Below, piece by piece: positions 17,239 to 26,069 of a stretch of DNA of 64,000 nt; positions within the stretch are counted from its first letter, which is position 1, and each line of letters starts with the position of its first letter. The notes beneath the pieces were generated by a model that had not been told where the DNA came from, did not search any database, and saw only the letters and a list, made by a program, of their open reading frames with translations. Position numbers and translations under genes: made by a program. Source of the DNA: Nitrosomonas sp. (GTDB lineage Bacteria > Pseudomonadota > Gammaproteobacteria > Burkholderiales > Nitrosomonadaceae); the NCBI GenBank assembly GCA_019635215.1, contig JAHBZZ010000018.1, positions 1 to 64,000 of the forward strand. The letters are read 5' to 3'.

Positions 17239-17551
17239 ATTTTAGTTAAAACTGTACGGGCGGCAGTTAATCGTTCAAATTAAGAAATCTCCTAAATTAA
17301 TTTAGGTTGTTTTGCTACGCTGCATACGTGTAGCCGGACTCGACTCTTAACTGCTCCCAGATATTGCTTGATTTAAGCTTTGTGAAAAATATTCACAAAG
17401 ACATTTCCAGAAAATCAGTTATACAAATCGTCTGTGAAGCTGAAGTTGTTTTGTAACAAGGAATATTGACATTTCTTTTATTAAAACATCCTACATTTTA
17501 CGTAGTCTGGATTATTAATCGGCAAGAAGTAAATTTGACAGAGGATTTTTT
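17239..17551. other. promoter region of the czcCBA operon
   Basis: About 310 bp. A candidate promoter has TTGACA at 17466-17471 and TACATT at 17492-17497 (20-bp spacer). A short dyad CTAC...GTAG (17491-17505) overlaps the -10. The long spacer would suit a MerR-family activator, but the dyad is not centred as in the other MerR sites of the window. No gene seen. Confidence 0.4.
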
Positions 17552-18919
17552 ATGAATGCAACCGTATTATTTGCGGTACTGCAATGTTGGCGCTCGTTTG
17601 TAGTAATAGTTGGACTATCAGTAATCTTGATATTTGGTTTTATTCCTTTATCCATTGCAGAAAGCTCTGCTTTCTCAGTATTTCCAAGTCAATATAAAGA
17701 CAAAATAAAGCAACCCTTGCTTGATGAAAAGGGGGAGCTTACTTTACACAATGCCATACAATTAGCTTTACAGCACAATCCAGAGTTGTCATCTTTCGAA
17801 AAGGAAGCGCTTGCTTTACGAGGTTTGACAATGCAGGCTGGATTATTACCAAACCCGGTTATTCAATTTGATAGCGAAGATGTTAGTTCGCGCACAACCA
17901 ATAGTCCCGCCGCGCGATTTGACTCTATTCGTATCTTTCAGTTATTCGAAACAGGTGGAAAACGATCGGCTCGTACACAAGCCGCCATCTTTGGACAGGA
18001 AGTTGCTGAACAGGATTATGCCGCAAGGCAATTGGACCTGATCGCCAGAGTAGCCAATACATTCATGGATGTACTGACTGGTCAGGAACGATTGCAATTG
18101 GCCCTGGCGGGACAAGAACTGGCCCAAAAGGTAGTCGATGCGGCATCAAAACGCGTGCAAGCTGGAAAAGCGCCACCTATTGAGCAGACGCGAGCTGAAG
18201 TGACTCTGGCAACCGCGAATATTGAAGTAGAGCGTACAAAGCGCAATCTGGTTTCGTTTCGTAAGCAGCTAGCCTTGTTATGGGGTAATCCAACTCCTGT
18301 ATTTGAGCGAGTACTTGGAAACCTAGAAGCATCGGTTGTAATTCCCGACTTGCACACACTTGAAACACGCGTTCAACAAAATCCGTTGGCGCGGCGTAGT
18401 CTGAAAAATCTAGAACAGCGCAGGGCATTATTAACATTAGAGAAAGCTCGGCGCATACCCGACGTCACCATCGGCGCAGGCATCAGGCGCTATGGTTCTG
18501 GAATAACGAATGATACAACTGCCCTTGTCAGTCTTTCAATACCCTTGCCTTTATTTGATCGTAATCAAGGCAATGTTATAGCAGCGCATCAACGTGTGGA
18601 CAGAGCAATCGATGAGCAGGCAACAATAGACCTGCAACTTAAGACTTTGCTGATTCAAGCGTATGAAGCACTAGTCGCAGCCGACAATGAAATCAGGGTG
18701 CTGCGTGATGAAGTATTACCTGGTGCCAGAGAAACTTTCAGGATGGCGAGCAGAGGATACGAATTGGGCAGATTTAATTTTCTGGAATTATTGGATGCGC
18801 AGCGAACACTGTTTTTAAATCAAACGCTCTACTTAACTGCTTTGTTAAGTTACCAGCGGTTGGTTAACGAAATAGAACGCTTGGTTGCAGAACCCATAAA
18901 CGATATCAGCAACCCATAA
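17552..18919 (+). CDS. czcC: outer-membrane factor of Czc efflux (CzcC)
   Basis: 455 residues of the TolC superfamily. The N-terminal hydrophobic leader runs to about residue 37. Two repeats of paired coiled coils follow (LTLHNAIQLALQHNPELSS, IARVANTFMDVLTGQERL, then PLPLFDRNQGNV and YELGRFNFLELLDAQRTL). It forms the trimeric outer-membrane tunnel that receives metal from CzcA/CzcB. Downstream czcB begins 36 bp later, in the canonical czcCBA order. Confidence 0.9.
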   Translation: MNATVLFAVLQCWRSFVVIVGLSVILIFGFIPLSIAESSAFSVFPSQYKDKIKQPLLDEKGELTLHNAIQLALQHNPELSSFEKEALALRGLTMQAGLLPNPVIQFDSEDVSSRTTNSPAARFDSIRIFQLFETGGKRSARTQAAIFGQEVAEQDYAARQLDLIARVANTFMDVLTGQERLQLALAGQELAQKVVDAASKRVQAGKAPPIEQTRAEVTLATANIEVERTKRNLVSFRKQLALLWGNPTPVFERVLGNLEASVVIPDLHTLETRVQQNPLARRSLKNLEQRRALLTLEKARRIPDVTIGAGIRRYGSGITNDTTALVSLSIPLPLFDRNQGNVIAAHQRVDRAIDEQATIDLQLKTLLIQAYEALVAADNEIRVLRDEVLPGARETFRMASRGYELGRFNFLELLDAQRTLFLNQTLYLTALLSYQRLVNEIERLVAEPINDISNP

Positions 18920-18955
18920 AAACAACCATCGTTTCGTGGTTTAAAGGAGTCAATA

Positions 18956-20451
18956 GTGAGTAAAACTAATCTGAGGCCAATAATTTTCGTGATCATCCTT
19001 GGCGTAATTCTTGGAGGTTTAATTTTGAGTTTGAATAAATCAGACTCATCTGAAGAATCGGGTCATACAATACCTGGAGCAGGGATCGACGATGTAGGCA
19101 CTGAGGAGAAAATTGGCCCAAAAGGCGGCAAAATTTTTACTACGGATAATTTCAGTGTCGAGGTTACTATCTTTGAAAAAGGCGTAGAGCCGCAGTTCCG
19201 ATTGTATCTTTATGAAAACGACAAACCGGTTTCACCCGCAAGTGGAAAAGTAATCATTACCTTATCGCGTCTTGGCAGACCGGTTCAATTATTTACGTTT
19301 AAAGCAGTCGGCGACTATCTTCTGGGTGATCAAGTAATTGAAGAACCTCATTCTTTTGATGTCGCCATTGCTGCCGAATGGCAGGGAAAAGTATTTCATT
19401 GGGGATACAGTCAGGTGGAAGCACGCATAGAAATGTCTGAAGAAACTTTAGTGAGCACAGGCATTGAAATACAGACCGCAGGACCAGCGATAATCAAACC
19501 AACTATTCAGATGCCCGGCATAATTTTGTTTAATCATCATAACATTGTGCGAGTCGTTCCACGAGCACCCGGAATTATCGTCGAGGTTCCGCGTCACTTA
19601 GGAGAACAGGTAGAAGAAGGGGCTGTTCTAGCTGTTGTCGAGAGTCAATTATTAGCCGATCTGCGCAGCCAGTATCTTGCTGCACAAAAACGACTCGTAT
19701 TGGCGAACACGAACCTTCGCCGTGAGAAACAGCTTTGGGAAGAAAAAATCACAGCCAAACAAGAATACCTGACCACTCAGCAGCTACAAAGTGAAGCGGA
19801 AATTACATTGGAACTGGCTGCTGCAAAATTGCGTGCACTTGGCGAAGCACCCGAAAGAGTAAATCAATTAACGAATCTAACACGCTATGAAATCCGCTCA
19901 CCTATTTCCGGCTTGATCACAACCAAAGCAGTCGCGCGTGGCCAGGTTGTCAGGGAGGATGACGAGATTTTTACTGTAGTTGATACTTCCACTATGTACG
20001 TGGATTTAACAGTTTATCCTAACAATCTAAGCGCCATCAAGCTCGGACAACAGGCCATTATCAAATCAACAGCATCAAATATACAAGATTCGGGTGAAAT
20101 ATCAGCGCAATGATTGATCAACAAACGCGTACTGCGATTGCACGCGTCACACTGAATAATCCAGAAGGTCTTTGGCGTGACGGAATGTTCGTTAGCGGCA
20201 CTTTAGTCGCTGAAGAAATTGCGGTGCCTATCGCAGTTAGGATGGATGCATTGCAGACATTATTTGATTGGACTGTTGTTTTTGGTCGTTATGGCGATTA
20301 CTTTGAAGCGCGTCCGCTTGTACTCGGACATAGTGATGGTGAAATGACTGAAGTCCTTGATGGATTATCGGTTGAAGAGCAGTACGCAGCAGGAAATAGT
20401 TTTGCTATCAAAGCCGAATTGGGTAAAGCAGGAGCAACTCATGATCATTAA
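18956..20451 (+). pseudogene. czcB: periplasmic adaptor CzcB, split by a frameshift
   Basis: The first frame (GTG at 18956, good GGAG upstream) gives 385 residues: membrane anchor, a czc-specific N-terminal domain, lipoyl halves and hairpin, up to SGEISAQ at 20113. The next frame, 20110-20451 (113 residues), continues the family sequence directly (IDQQTRTAIARVTLNNPEGLW, GMFVSGTLVAEEI) and ends with the C-terminal domain and THDH. Homologues read through (SGEIS..GA.IDQQTRTA), so a deletion of several bases at about 20100-20108 is likely. The stop and ATG overlap (ATGA), so two coupled polypeptides could still be made. CzcA downstream is intact. Confidence 0.8.
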
Positions 20452-20519
20452 ACATGCAGCCCATAGAGATACAGGAATTTGGCGAAATAAATCAAACGAC
20501 TCACCTAAGGTAAAAAAAT

Positions 20520-23500
20520 ATGTTTGAGCGCATTTTACAAATTTCCATAAATTATCGTGGCCTTGTCTTGATCGCAGTATTTGCAATGGCCCTGCTTGGG
20601 GTCCACAGCTATCAAAGACTCCCAGTTGACGCGGTTCCTGACATTACCAACGTGCAAGTACAAATCAATACCACAGCCCCAGGTTATTCGCCACTGGAAG
20701 CCGAACAACGGCTTACATTCCCAATTGAGATAATTATGGCTGGTCTTCCCGGTCTTGACCATACTCGCTCTATTTCACGCTATGGTTTGTCGCAAGTTAC
20801 GGTCGTTTTCAAAGAAGATACGGACATTTACTTTGCACGCCAACTGGTTAGTCAACGTATTCAAGAAGTCAGGGGTAGTTTACCCATTGGAATAGAACCA
20901 CGCATGGGGCCGATATCAACGGGTCTTGGCGAAATATTCATGTGGACGGTTGACGCAAAACAAGGCGCTAGGAAACCAGATGGTAGTTTATATAAACCGA
21001 CTGATCTACGCGAGATTCAGGACTGGATTATACGTCCTCAGTTGTTGACCGTAAAAGGAGTGACCGAAGTCAATTCGATTGGTGGTTATGTAAAACAATT
21101 TCATATTACGCCTTACCCTGATAAGTTAATTTCATTTGGGCTTACGCTACAGGATGTTGTAACTGCTCTCGAGCGCAATAATCTCAATATTGGCGCAGGT
21201 TATATTGAAAAAAGTGGAGAGCAATACCTGGTAAGGGTTCCTGGTCAGGTTACAAATATAATCGAAATTGGTGAAATCATACTGGGCAATCGGCAAGGTA
21301 TACCGATACGTATTAAAGATGTTGCAGATGTCATGTTGGGAAAGGAACTACGCAGCGGTGCGGCTACTCAAGATGGCAAGGAAGTGGTGCTGGGTACTGT
21401 TCATATGTTAATTGGAGAAAACAGCCGTACCGTTGCTCAGGCGGCTATGGACAAGCTCGCGGAAATTAACCGCAATTTGCCTGAAGGCGTTGTCGCAACA
21501 CCGGTTTATAACCGTACCTCATTGGTGGATAAAACCATTCAAACCGTAGCATCCAATCTGTTTGAAGGTGCCGCCCTGGTCATTGTGGTGTTATTTCTGT
21601 TTCTTGGTAACATCCGTGCGGCATTGATTGCTGCATTAGTCATTCCACTTTCAATGTTATTTACCTTAAGCGGCATGGCGGCTAATAATGTCAGTGCAAA
21701 CCTGATGAGTCTGGGCGCACTGGATTTCGGCATTATTGTCGATGGCGCCATTGTTATCATTGAAAACTGTATTCGACACTTGGGAAAAGAACAGGCGCGA
21801 TTAGGCAGAATATTAACACTCAAGGAGCGCTTAGTTGTTGTTTTTGCCGCATCTAAAGAAGCACGAGAGGCATTATTCTTTGGCGAATTCATCATTATCA
21901 TCGTTTATCTTCCTATCTTTGCTTTGTCTGGCGTAGAAGGAAAAATGTTTCATCCGATGGCTTTCACTGTGGTGACTGCGCTGCTGGGCGCATTTATTCT
22001 TTCTGTGACGTTTGTTCCTGCCGCAATCGCGCTATTTCTAACTGGAAAAATAAAGGATAAAGAAAGTCGCATAGTAATCTGGGCAAAAAAAGCCTATTTA
22101 CCAATGCTGGCAGCTGCGATGCAGAATAAAGGACTGACACTTACTCTGGCTGTGGTCATTGTGGCACTATCAGGCTTGCTGACAACCCGAATGGGTAGTG
22201 AATTCGTCCCGAGTCTTAATGAAGGAGATATCGCACTTCATGCGTTACGCATTCCTGGCACCAGCTTGACGACTGCTATTGAGATGCAAAATGAGCTGGA
22301 GCAGAAAATTAAGACGTTTGCAGAAGTTGAACGGGTTTTCTCTAAAATTGGAACTCCCGAAATTGCTACCGACCCTATGCCGCCTAGCGTAGCAGATATT
22401 TTTATCATACTTAAACCTCAAGAAGAATGGACCGGTTCATATCGAACAAAAAACGAGTTAATTGCTGCCATGGAATTAGCTGTAAACGATGTGCCCGGTA
22501 ATAATTATGAGTTTACCCAGCCAATACAGATGCGTTTTAATGAACTGTTATCGGGTGTGCGTGCTGATATGGCGGTAAAAATATTTGGTGATGATATGGA
22601 TATACTGCATTCCGTTGGAGAAGACATTGAGAAAATCCTTAAGTCCATTCCAGGTGCAGCAGATGTAAAAATCGAACAGCTTACAGGATTGCCAACGCTA
22701 TCCATACAAATGGATCGAGCCAGGATGGCGCGATATGGCTTGAATGTGTCTGATGTGCAAAATGTAATCGCAATAGCAGTGGGGGGTATGTATGCTGGCC
22801 TTATTTATGAGGGTGATCGCCGTTTCGAGTTGCAGGTCCGGCTACCAGAGCAGTTGCGTGGTGAAATTGAATCACTCAAACGCTTGCCCATTGCGCTACC
22901 TAGTATCCAAGTGACTCCTGGCATGCCAGCAAACTCAGCCGCATACCTTACTTTAGATGAGGTAGCTAATTTTGAAGTTATTGAAGGGCCTAATCAGATT
23001 AGTCGCGAAAATGGAAAACGCAGAGCCGTTGTTACTGCAAACGTTCGTGGTCGGGATCTGGGTTCATTTGTAAATGATGCGCAAGAACAGATTACTGAGA
23101 AAGTTCAGATTCCGGCTGGCTACTGGGTAACGTGGGGAGGACAATACGAGCAATTGGTTTCAGCTACTGAGCGCCTTCAAATTGTTGTACCGGTTGCGCT
23201 CGGTTTGATCTTTATCCTGCTTTATCTGATGTTCGGAAATTTTCGTGACGGACTAATAGTATTCACTGGCGTGCCATTTGCATTGTCTGGCGGCGTATTG
23301 GCGCTATGGTTATTTGATATTCCTTTTTCCATTTCTGCTGCTGTTGGATTCATCGCACTATCAGGCATTTCCGTATTAAATGGAATAGTCATGCTAACGT
23401 TCATTCGCAATCTGCGCGAACAAGGTTACGAGCTTATTGATGCAATTCATACGGGCGCTTTAACACGATTACGACCTGTTTTAATGACTGCTTTAACAGA

Positions 23501-23711
23501 TGCAATTGGTTTTGTTCCTATGGCTATTGCGACGAGTATTGGTGCAGAAGTACAACGCCCATTAGCAACAGTTGTCATTGGCGGTATTTTATCTGCCACT
23601 GCCTTAACCTTGCTGGTACTTCCTGTTTTGTATCAACTAGTTCATCAACAAGGTATCTCTAATATTAAAAATTTAAAGTCAAACGACAAAAGGAGTAATT
23701 TTAATGACTAA
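20520..23711 (+). CDS. czcA: HME-RND proton/metal antiporter CzcA
   Basis: 1063 residues, full length. The proton-relay helix has D402, D408 and E415 (SLGALDFGIIVDGAIVIIE), exactly the residues required in CzcA of Cupriavidus. Two periplasmic loops lie between helices 1-2 and 7-8. It would export Zn/Co/Cd from periplasm or cytoplasm out of the cell with CzcB and CzcC. It is preceded by a 68-bp gap and its stop overlaps the HupE-like gene by 8 bp. Confidence 0.93.
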   Translation: MFERILQISINYRGLVLIAVFAMALLGVHSYQRLPVDAVPDITNVQVQINTTAPGYSPLEAEQRLTFPIEIIMAGLPGLDHTRSISRYGLSQVTVVFKEDTDIYFARQLVSQRIQEVRGSLPIGIEPRMGPISTGLGEIFMWTVDAKQGARKPDGSLYKPTDLREIQDWIIRPQLLTVKGVTEVNSIGGYVKQFHITPYPDKLISFGLTLQDVVTALERNNLNIGAGYIEKSGEQYLVRVPGQVTNIIEIGEIILGNRQGIPIRIKDVADVMLGKELRSGAATQDGKEVVLGTVHMLIGENSRTVAQAAMDKLAEINRNLPEGVVATPVYNRTSLVDKTIQTVASNLFEGAALVIVVLFLFLGNIRAALIAALVIPLSMLFTLSGMAANNVSANLMSLGALDFGIIVDGAIVIIENCIRHLGKEQARLGRILTLKERLVVVFAASKEAREALFFGEFIIIIVYLPIFALSGVEGKMFHPMAFTVVTALLGAFILSVTFVPAAIALFLTGKIKDKESRIVIWAKKAYLPMLAAAMQNKGLTLTLAVVIVALSGLLTTRMGSEFVPSLNEGDIALHALRIPGTSLTTAIEMQNELEQKIKTFAEVERVFSKIGTPEIATDPMPPSVADIFIILKPQEEWTGSYRTKNELIAAMELAVNDVPGNNYEFTQPIQMRFNELLSGVRADMAVKIFGDDMDILHSVGEDIEKILKSIPGAADVKIEQLTGLPTLSIQMDRARMARYGLNVSDVQNVIAIAVGGMYAGLIYEGDRRFELQVRLPEQLRGEIESLKRLPIALPSIQVTPGMPANSAAYLTLDEVANFEVIEGPNQISRENGKRRAVVTANVRGRDLGSFVNDAQEQITEKVQIPAGYWVTWGGQYEQLVSATERLQIVVPVALGLIFILLYLMFGNFRDGLIVFTGVPFALSGGVLALWLFDIPFSISAAVGFIALSGISVLNGIVMLTFIRNLREQGYELIDAIHTGALTRLRPVLMTALTDAIGFVPMAIATSIGAEVQRPLATVVIGGILSATALTLLVLPVLYQLVHQQGISNIKNLKSNDKRSNFND

Positions 23712-24444
23712 TTTTCTTCTATCTTTTACTGTCAGTGAACGCGTGCTCGCCTGCATGGGTTTGGCAGTAATTCTTCTCGCTGCAATCTTCGGTATTATTC
23801 CCGATGCGGTTGCCCATGGGGTAACCGAAGGCGATAAAGGGTATATTCAAGAAAGTACTGGCATACTGCCAATTCCTTTTATCTATCTCGGCGCAAAACA
23901 TATGATAACCGGATACGATCATTTGCTGTTTTTGTTGGGTGTGATTTTCTTTTTATACCGTCTTAAAGATGTCTGCATTTACGTAACCTTGTTTGCTGTT
24001 GGTCACATTATTACATTGTTATCCGGCGTATTGCTGGAGGTCAACATTAGTCCTTATTTTATTGATGCAATTATTGGTTTTTCTATTGTTTATAAGGCGC
24101 TCGATAATATGGGAGCTTTCCAACGCTGGTTTGGTTTCCAACCTAACACTCAAGCCGCTACCTTTATTTTTGGGCTGGTTCATGGTTTTGGCCTTGCCAC
24201 TAAAATTATGGAATACGAACTTTCTCCTGATGGACTCTTGCCAAATCTTATCTTTTTCAATATTGGCGTTGAAATAGGACAGATTTTAGCTTTGGTGGCA
24301 ATTCTGATTGCGATTAACTACTGGCGCAAATCAGATAGTTTCATGCGCCAAGCCTATTCAGCGAATACTTTCATGATGATGCTTGGTTTTCTTCTAATGG
24401 GATATCAGATCACAGGTCATTTTGTTTATTCGTTTCAAATTTAA
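23704..24444 (+). CDS. HupE/UreJ-like membrane protein in the czc operon
   Basis: 246 residues with about seven membrane segments. The family signature LGAKHMITGYDHLLFLLGV starts near residue 57, and VHGFGLATKI and GVEIGQ follow. HupE/UreJ proteins are proposed nickel or cobalt transporters; copies in czc operons are common but not functionally settled. It overlaps the czcA stop by 8 bp and is followed by an anchor protein after a GGAG site. Confidence 0.8.
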   Translation: MTNFLLSFTVSERVLACMGLAVILLAAIFGIIPDAVAHGVTEGDKGYIQESTGILPIPFIYLGAKHMITGYDHLLFLLGVIFFLYRLKDVCIYVTLFAVGHIITLLSGVLLEVNISPYFIDAIIGFSIVYKALDNMGAFQRWFGFQPNTQAATFIFGLVHGFGLATKIMEYELSPDGLLPNLIFFNIGVEIGQILALVAILIAINYWRKSDSFMRQAYSANTFMMMLGFLLMGYQITGHFVYSFQI

Positions 24445-24467
24445 CAAATTTTTTACAGGAGAAAATA

Positions 24468-25088
24468 ATGCACAACTCAAGTATTCCTTCAACTCAGGAA
24501 ATTCCATCAACAAGTAACCTGATTAAATCAACCATTGTTGCAATTATTATTGCGGGAATTTTACTAGTTACCGTTGTGATGCCTGCCGAATATGGTATTG
24601 ATCCTACGGGAATTGGTGAGGCCACTGGATTAAAAAAAATGGGCGAGATTAAAGTCTCGCTTGCAAAGGAAGCGGCGGCAGATCGCACTAAAGATATGGC
24701 TGCCGATACGCAGGCGGAACCTGTAAAACCGGAAGTTGTAGTACCTGTTCCAGAACCCATGCAATCCACATCGAACCATGAAATGCAAGTAACGCTTGCC
24801 CCGGATGAAGGAACGGAAATCAAGGTCACTATGACGAAGGGAAATAAGGTTCGATACTCATGGCAAACAGATGGAGAAAATGCTAGTTATGACGAGCATG
24901 GTGACTCAAAAAAACTCAAGATCAACTATCATAGCTACAGTAAGGGTTCTAAGCAAAAGAGCAAAGGGGTGCTGGAAGCAGCATTTGATGGCGATCACGG
25001 ATGGTTTTGGAGAAACCGGACATCTAAACCAATGACAATTATTCTTAAAACTAATGGTGAATACAGCGACATTAAGCGCTTCAATTAG
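24468..25088 (+). CDS. transmembrane anchor protein of the czc operon
   Basis: 206 residues. One membrane helix at about 18-40 (LIKSTIVAIIIAGILLVTVV) is followed by an acidic, Pro/Val-rich linker and a soluble domain with VTLAPDEGTEIKVTMTKGNKV and GDHGWFWRNRTSKPMTI. Small anchor proteins of this form are often found after HupE-like genes in czc operons. The role is unknown; it could hold a periplasmic partner near the pump. Good ribosome site (ACAGGAGAAAATA). Confidence 0.75.
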   Translation: MHNSSIPSTQEIPSTSNLIKSTIVAIIIAGILLVTVVMPAEYGIDPTGIGEATGLKKMGEIKVSLAKEAAADRTKDMAADTQAEPVKPEVVVPVPEPMQSTSNHEMQVTLAPDEGTEIKVTMTKGNKVRYSWQTDGENASYDEHGDSKKLKINYHSYSKGSKQKSKGVLEAAFDGDHGWFWRNRTSKPMTIILKTNGEYSDIKRFN

Positions 25089-25106
25089 CGACAAAAAATT
25101 GAATTA

Positions 25107-25126
25107 CTACCGGCTGAAGCCGGTAG
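25107..25126. terminator. hairpin between converging operons
   Basis: CTACCGGCT and AGCCGGTAG form a perfect 9-bp stem with a 2-base loop. It lies 18 bp past the end of the czc operon and before the minus-strand thioredoxin-like gene. There is no clear T run on either side, so it may terminate weakly or stabilise 3' ends. Confidence 0.55.
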
Positions 25127-25223
25127 ATAGATTCGGGAATGACTGGAAGCCGTTAGTTCTTGTCTGAGCTGACAGTTTCCCTTGGTAATCACACTAGTAC
25201 AGATAGCGCCATGATAAACTTTT

Positions 25224-25529
25224 TCATTGATGCAGATTTTCTTGCAATGCCACCATGATTTTTTCCACATCCGGCGCATTCTGACCACCTTCATAAACAC
25301 GACAGGATTTAGCCTGACAGCATTCACTGGGGCCGCCAGCGACATCTTTTCCTTCTACCAAAATACTGGGCGAGCCAAAGTCTTTAGCATGATCTGGAAT
25401 ATTATCGTTATTTTGATCCCACTCTTGCCAGTCAGCTTTAATACCAAGTGCGGAACATGCTTTATGCAGATTTTCCCGCGCGACGTTCGCATTCGGGCAT
25501 TCTTTAAAATAGATAAATTCAATATTCAT
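25224..25529 (-). CDS. thioredoxin-fold protein of the DF/MerR-linked type
   Basis: 101 residues. The N-terminal strand is followed by ECPNANVARENL (single Cys in place of CXXC) and the FGSPSILVEGKDVAGG segment typical of small thioredoxin-fold proteins linked to metal operons. A further CCQAKSCRVY gives three more Cys. It overlaps the MerR-family gene by 4 bp and is probably co-transcribed from 25954. A metal-thiol handling role is plausible but unproven. Confidence 0.7.
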   Translation of the reverse strand: MNIEFIYFKECPNANVARENLHKACSALGIKADWQEWDQNNDNIPDHAKDFGSPSILVEGKDVAGGPSECCQAKSCRVYEGGQNAPDVEKIMVALQENLHQ

Positions 25530-25933
25530 ATCTCTTTCTCCTTCTTATCAAGCGAGCCTACAATTGGACATTGGTCTATGGAGGCTGCTGTGTCAGTGCA
25601 TTTACTTATAAGTGTAGCCAAATCTTTTTTTATAGCTTGCAAGTTTTTGATCTTGGCAACGACATCGGTTATTTTCTTCTCAGCCAGCACTTTTACTTTG
25701 CCACAAGTCGTATCGGGATCGTTTTTTAGTCGTAAAAGAGTACAGATTTCTTTCAGGGAAAATCCTAAATCCTTGGCCCGTACCACAAAAAGGATGGTAT
25801 CGACAGAGCGTTCATCAAACTCGCGATAGCCGGAGTCACGCACCGAAACAGGCTTGATAAGACTTTCCCGCTCATAGTAGCGAATGGTATCAACGCTTAC
25901 GTTTGCCTTTTCTGCAAGTTCACCGATTAGCAT
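25526..25933 (-). CDS. MerR-family metal-responsive regulator (ZntR/MerR-like)
   Basis: 135 residues starting MLIGELAEKANVSVDTIRYY. Cys residues at about 81 (DTTCGKVK), 115 (SKCTDT) and 124 (DQCPIVGS) match the three-Cys sensing pattern of MerR/ZntR regulators, so Zn, Hg or Pb could be the signal. The only nearby MerR-type operator (25954-25985) drives this gene itself. Confidence 0.82.
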   Translation of the reverse strand: MLIGELAEKANVSVDTIRYYERESLIKPVSVRDSGYREFDERSVDTILFVVRAKDLGFSLKEICTLLRLKNDPDTTCGKVKVLAEKKITDVVAKIKNLQAIKKDLATLISKCTDTAASIDQCPIVGSLDKKEKEI

Positions 25934-25953
25934 AATTACCTCCTAACATTTTT

Positions 25954-25985
25954 AGTCTAGACTATAGACTACACTCTAGAGTCAA
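25954..25985 (-). promoter_or_regulatory. autogenous MerR-type operator/promoter
   Basis: On the minus strand TTGACT (25980-25985) and TAGACT (25954-25959) are separated by 20 bp. The spacer holds an imperfect dyad (ACTCTAGAGTG / TAGTCTATAGT, 8 of 11 paired). It faces the regulator-thioredoxin pair. The long spacer indicates activation by a MerR-family protein. Confidence 0.75.
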
Positions 25986-26069
25986 GTATTAAATCTAAAA
26001 AATATTAGGAGATCGTATATGCAACGTGTTAGCTGATTTACAAACTTACACAGAATTATGAACTTATCT

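Noticed and set aside
25227-25829. 200-codon plus-strand open frame
   Set aside because: It lies antisense to the MerR-family and thioredoxin-like genes, which have clear motifs, and its protein shows no recognisable family.
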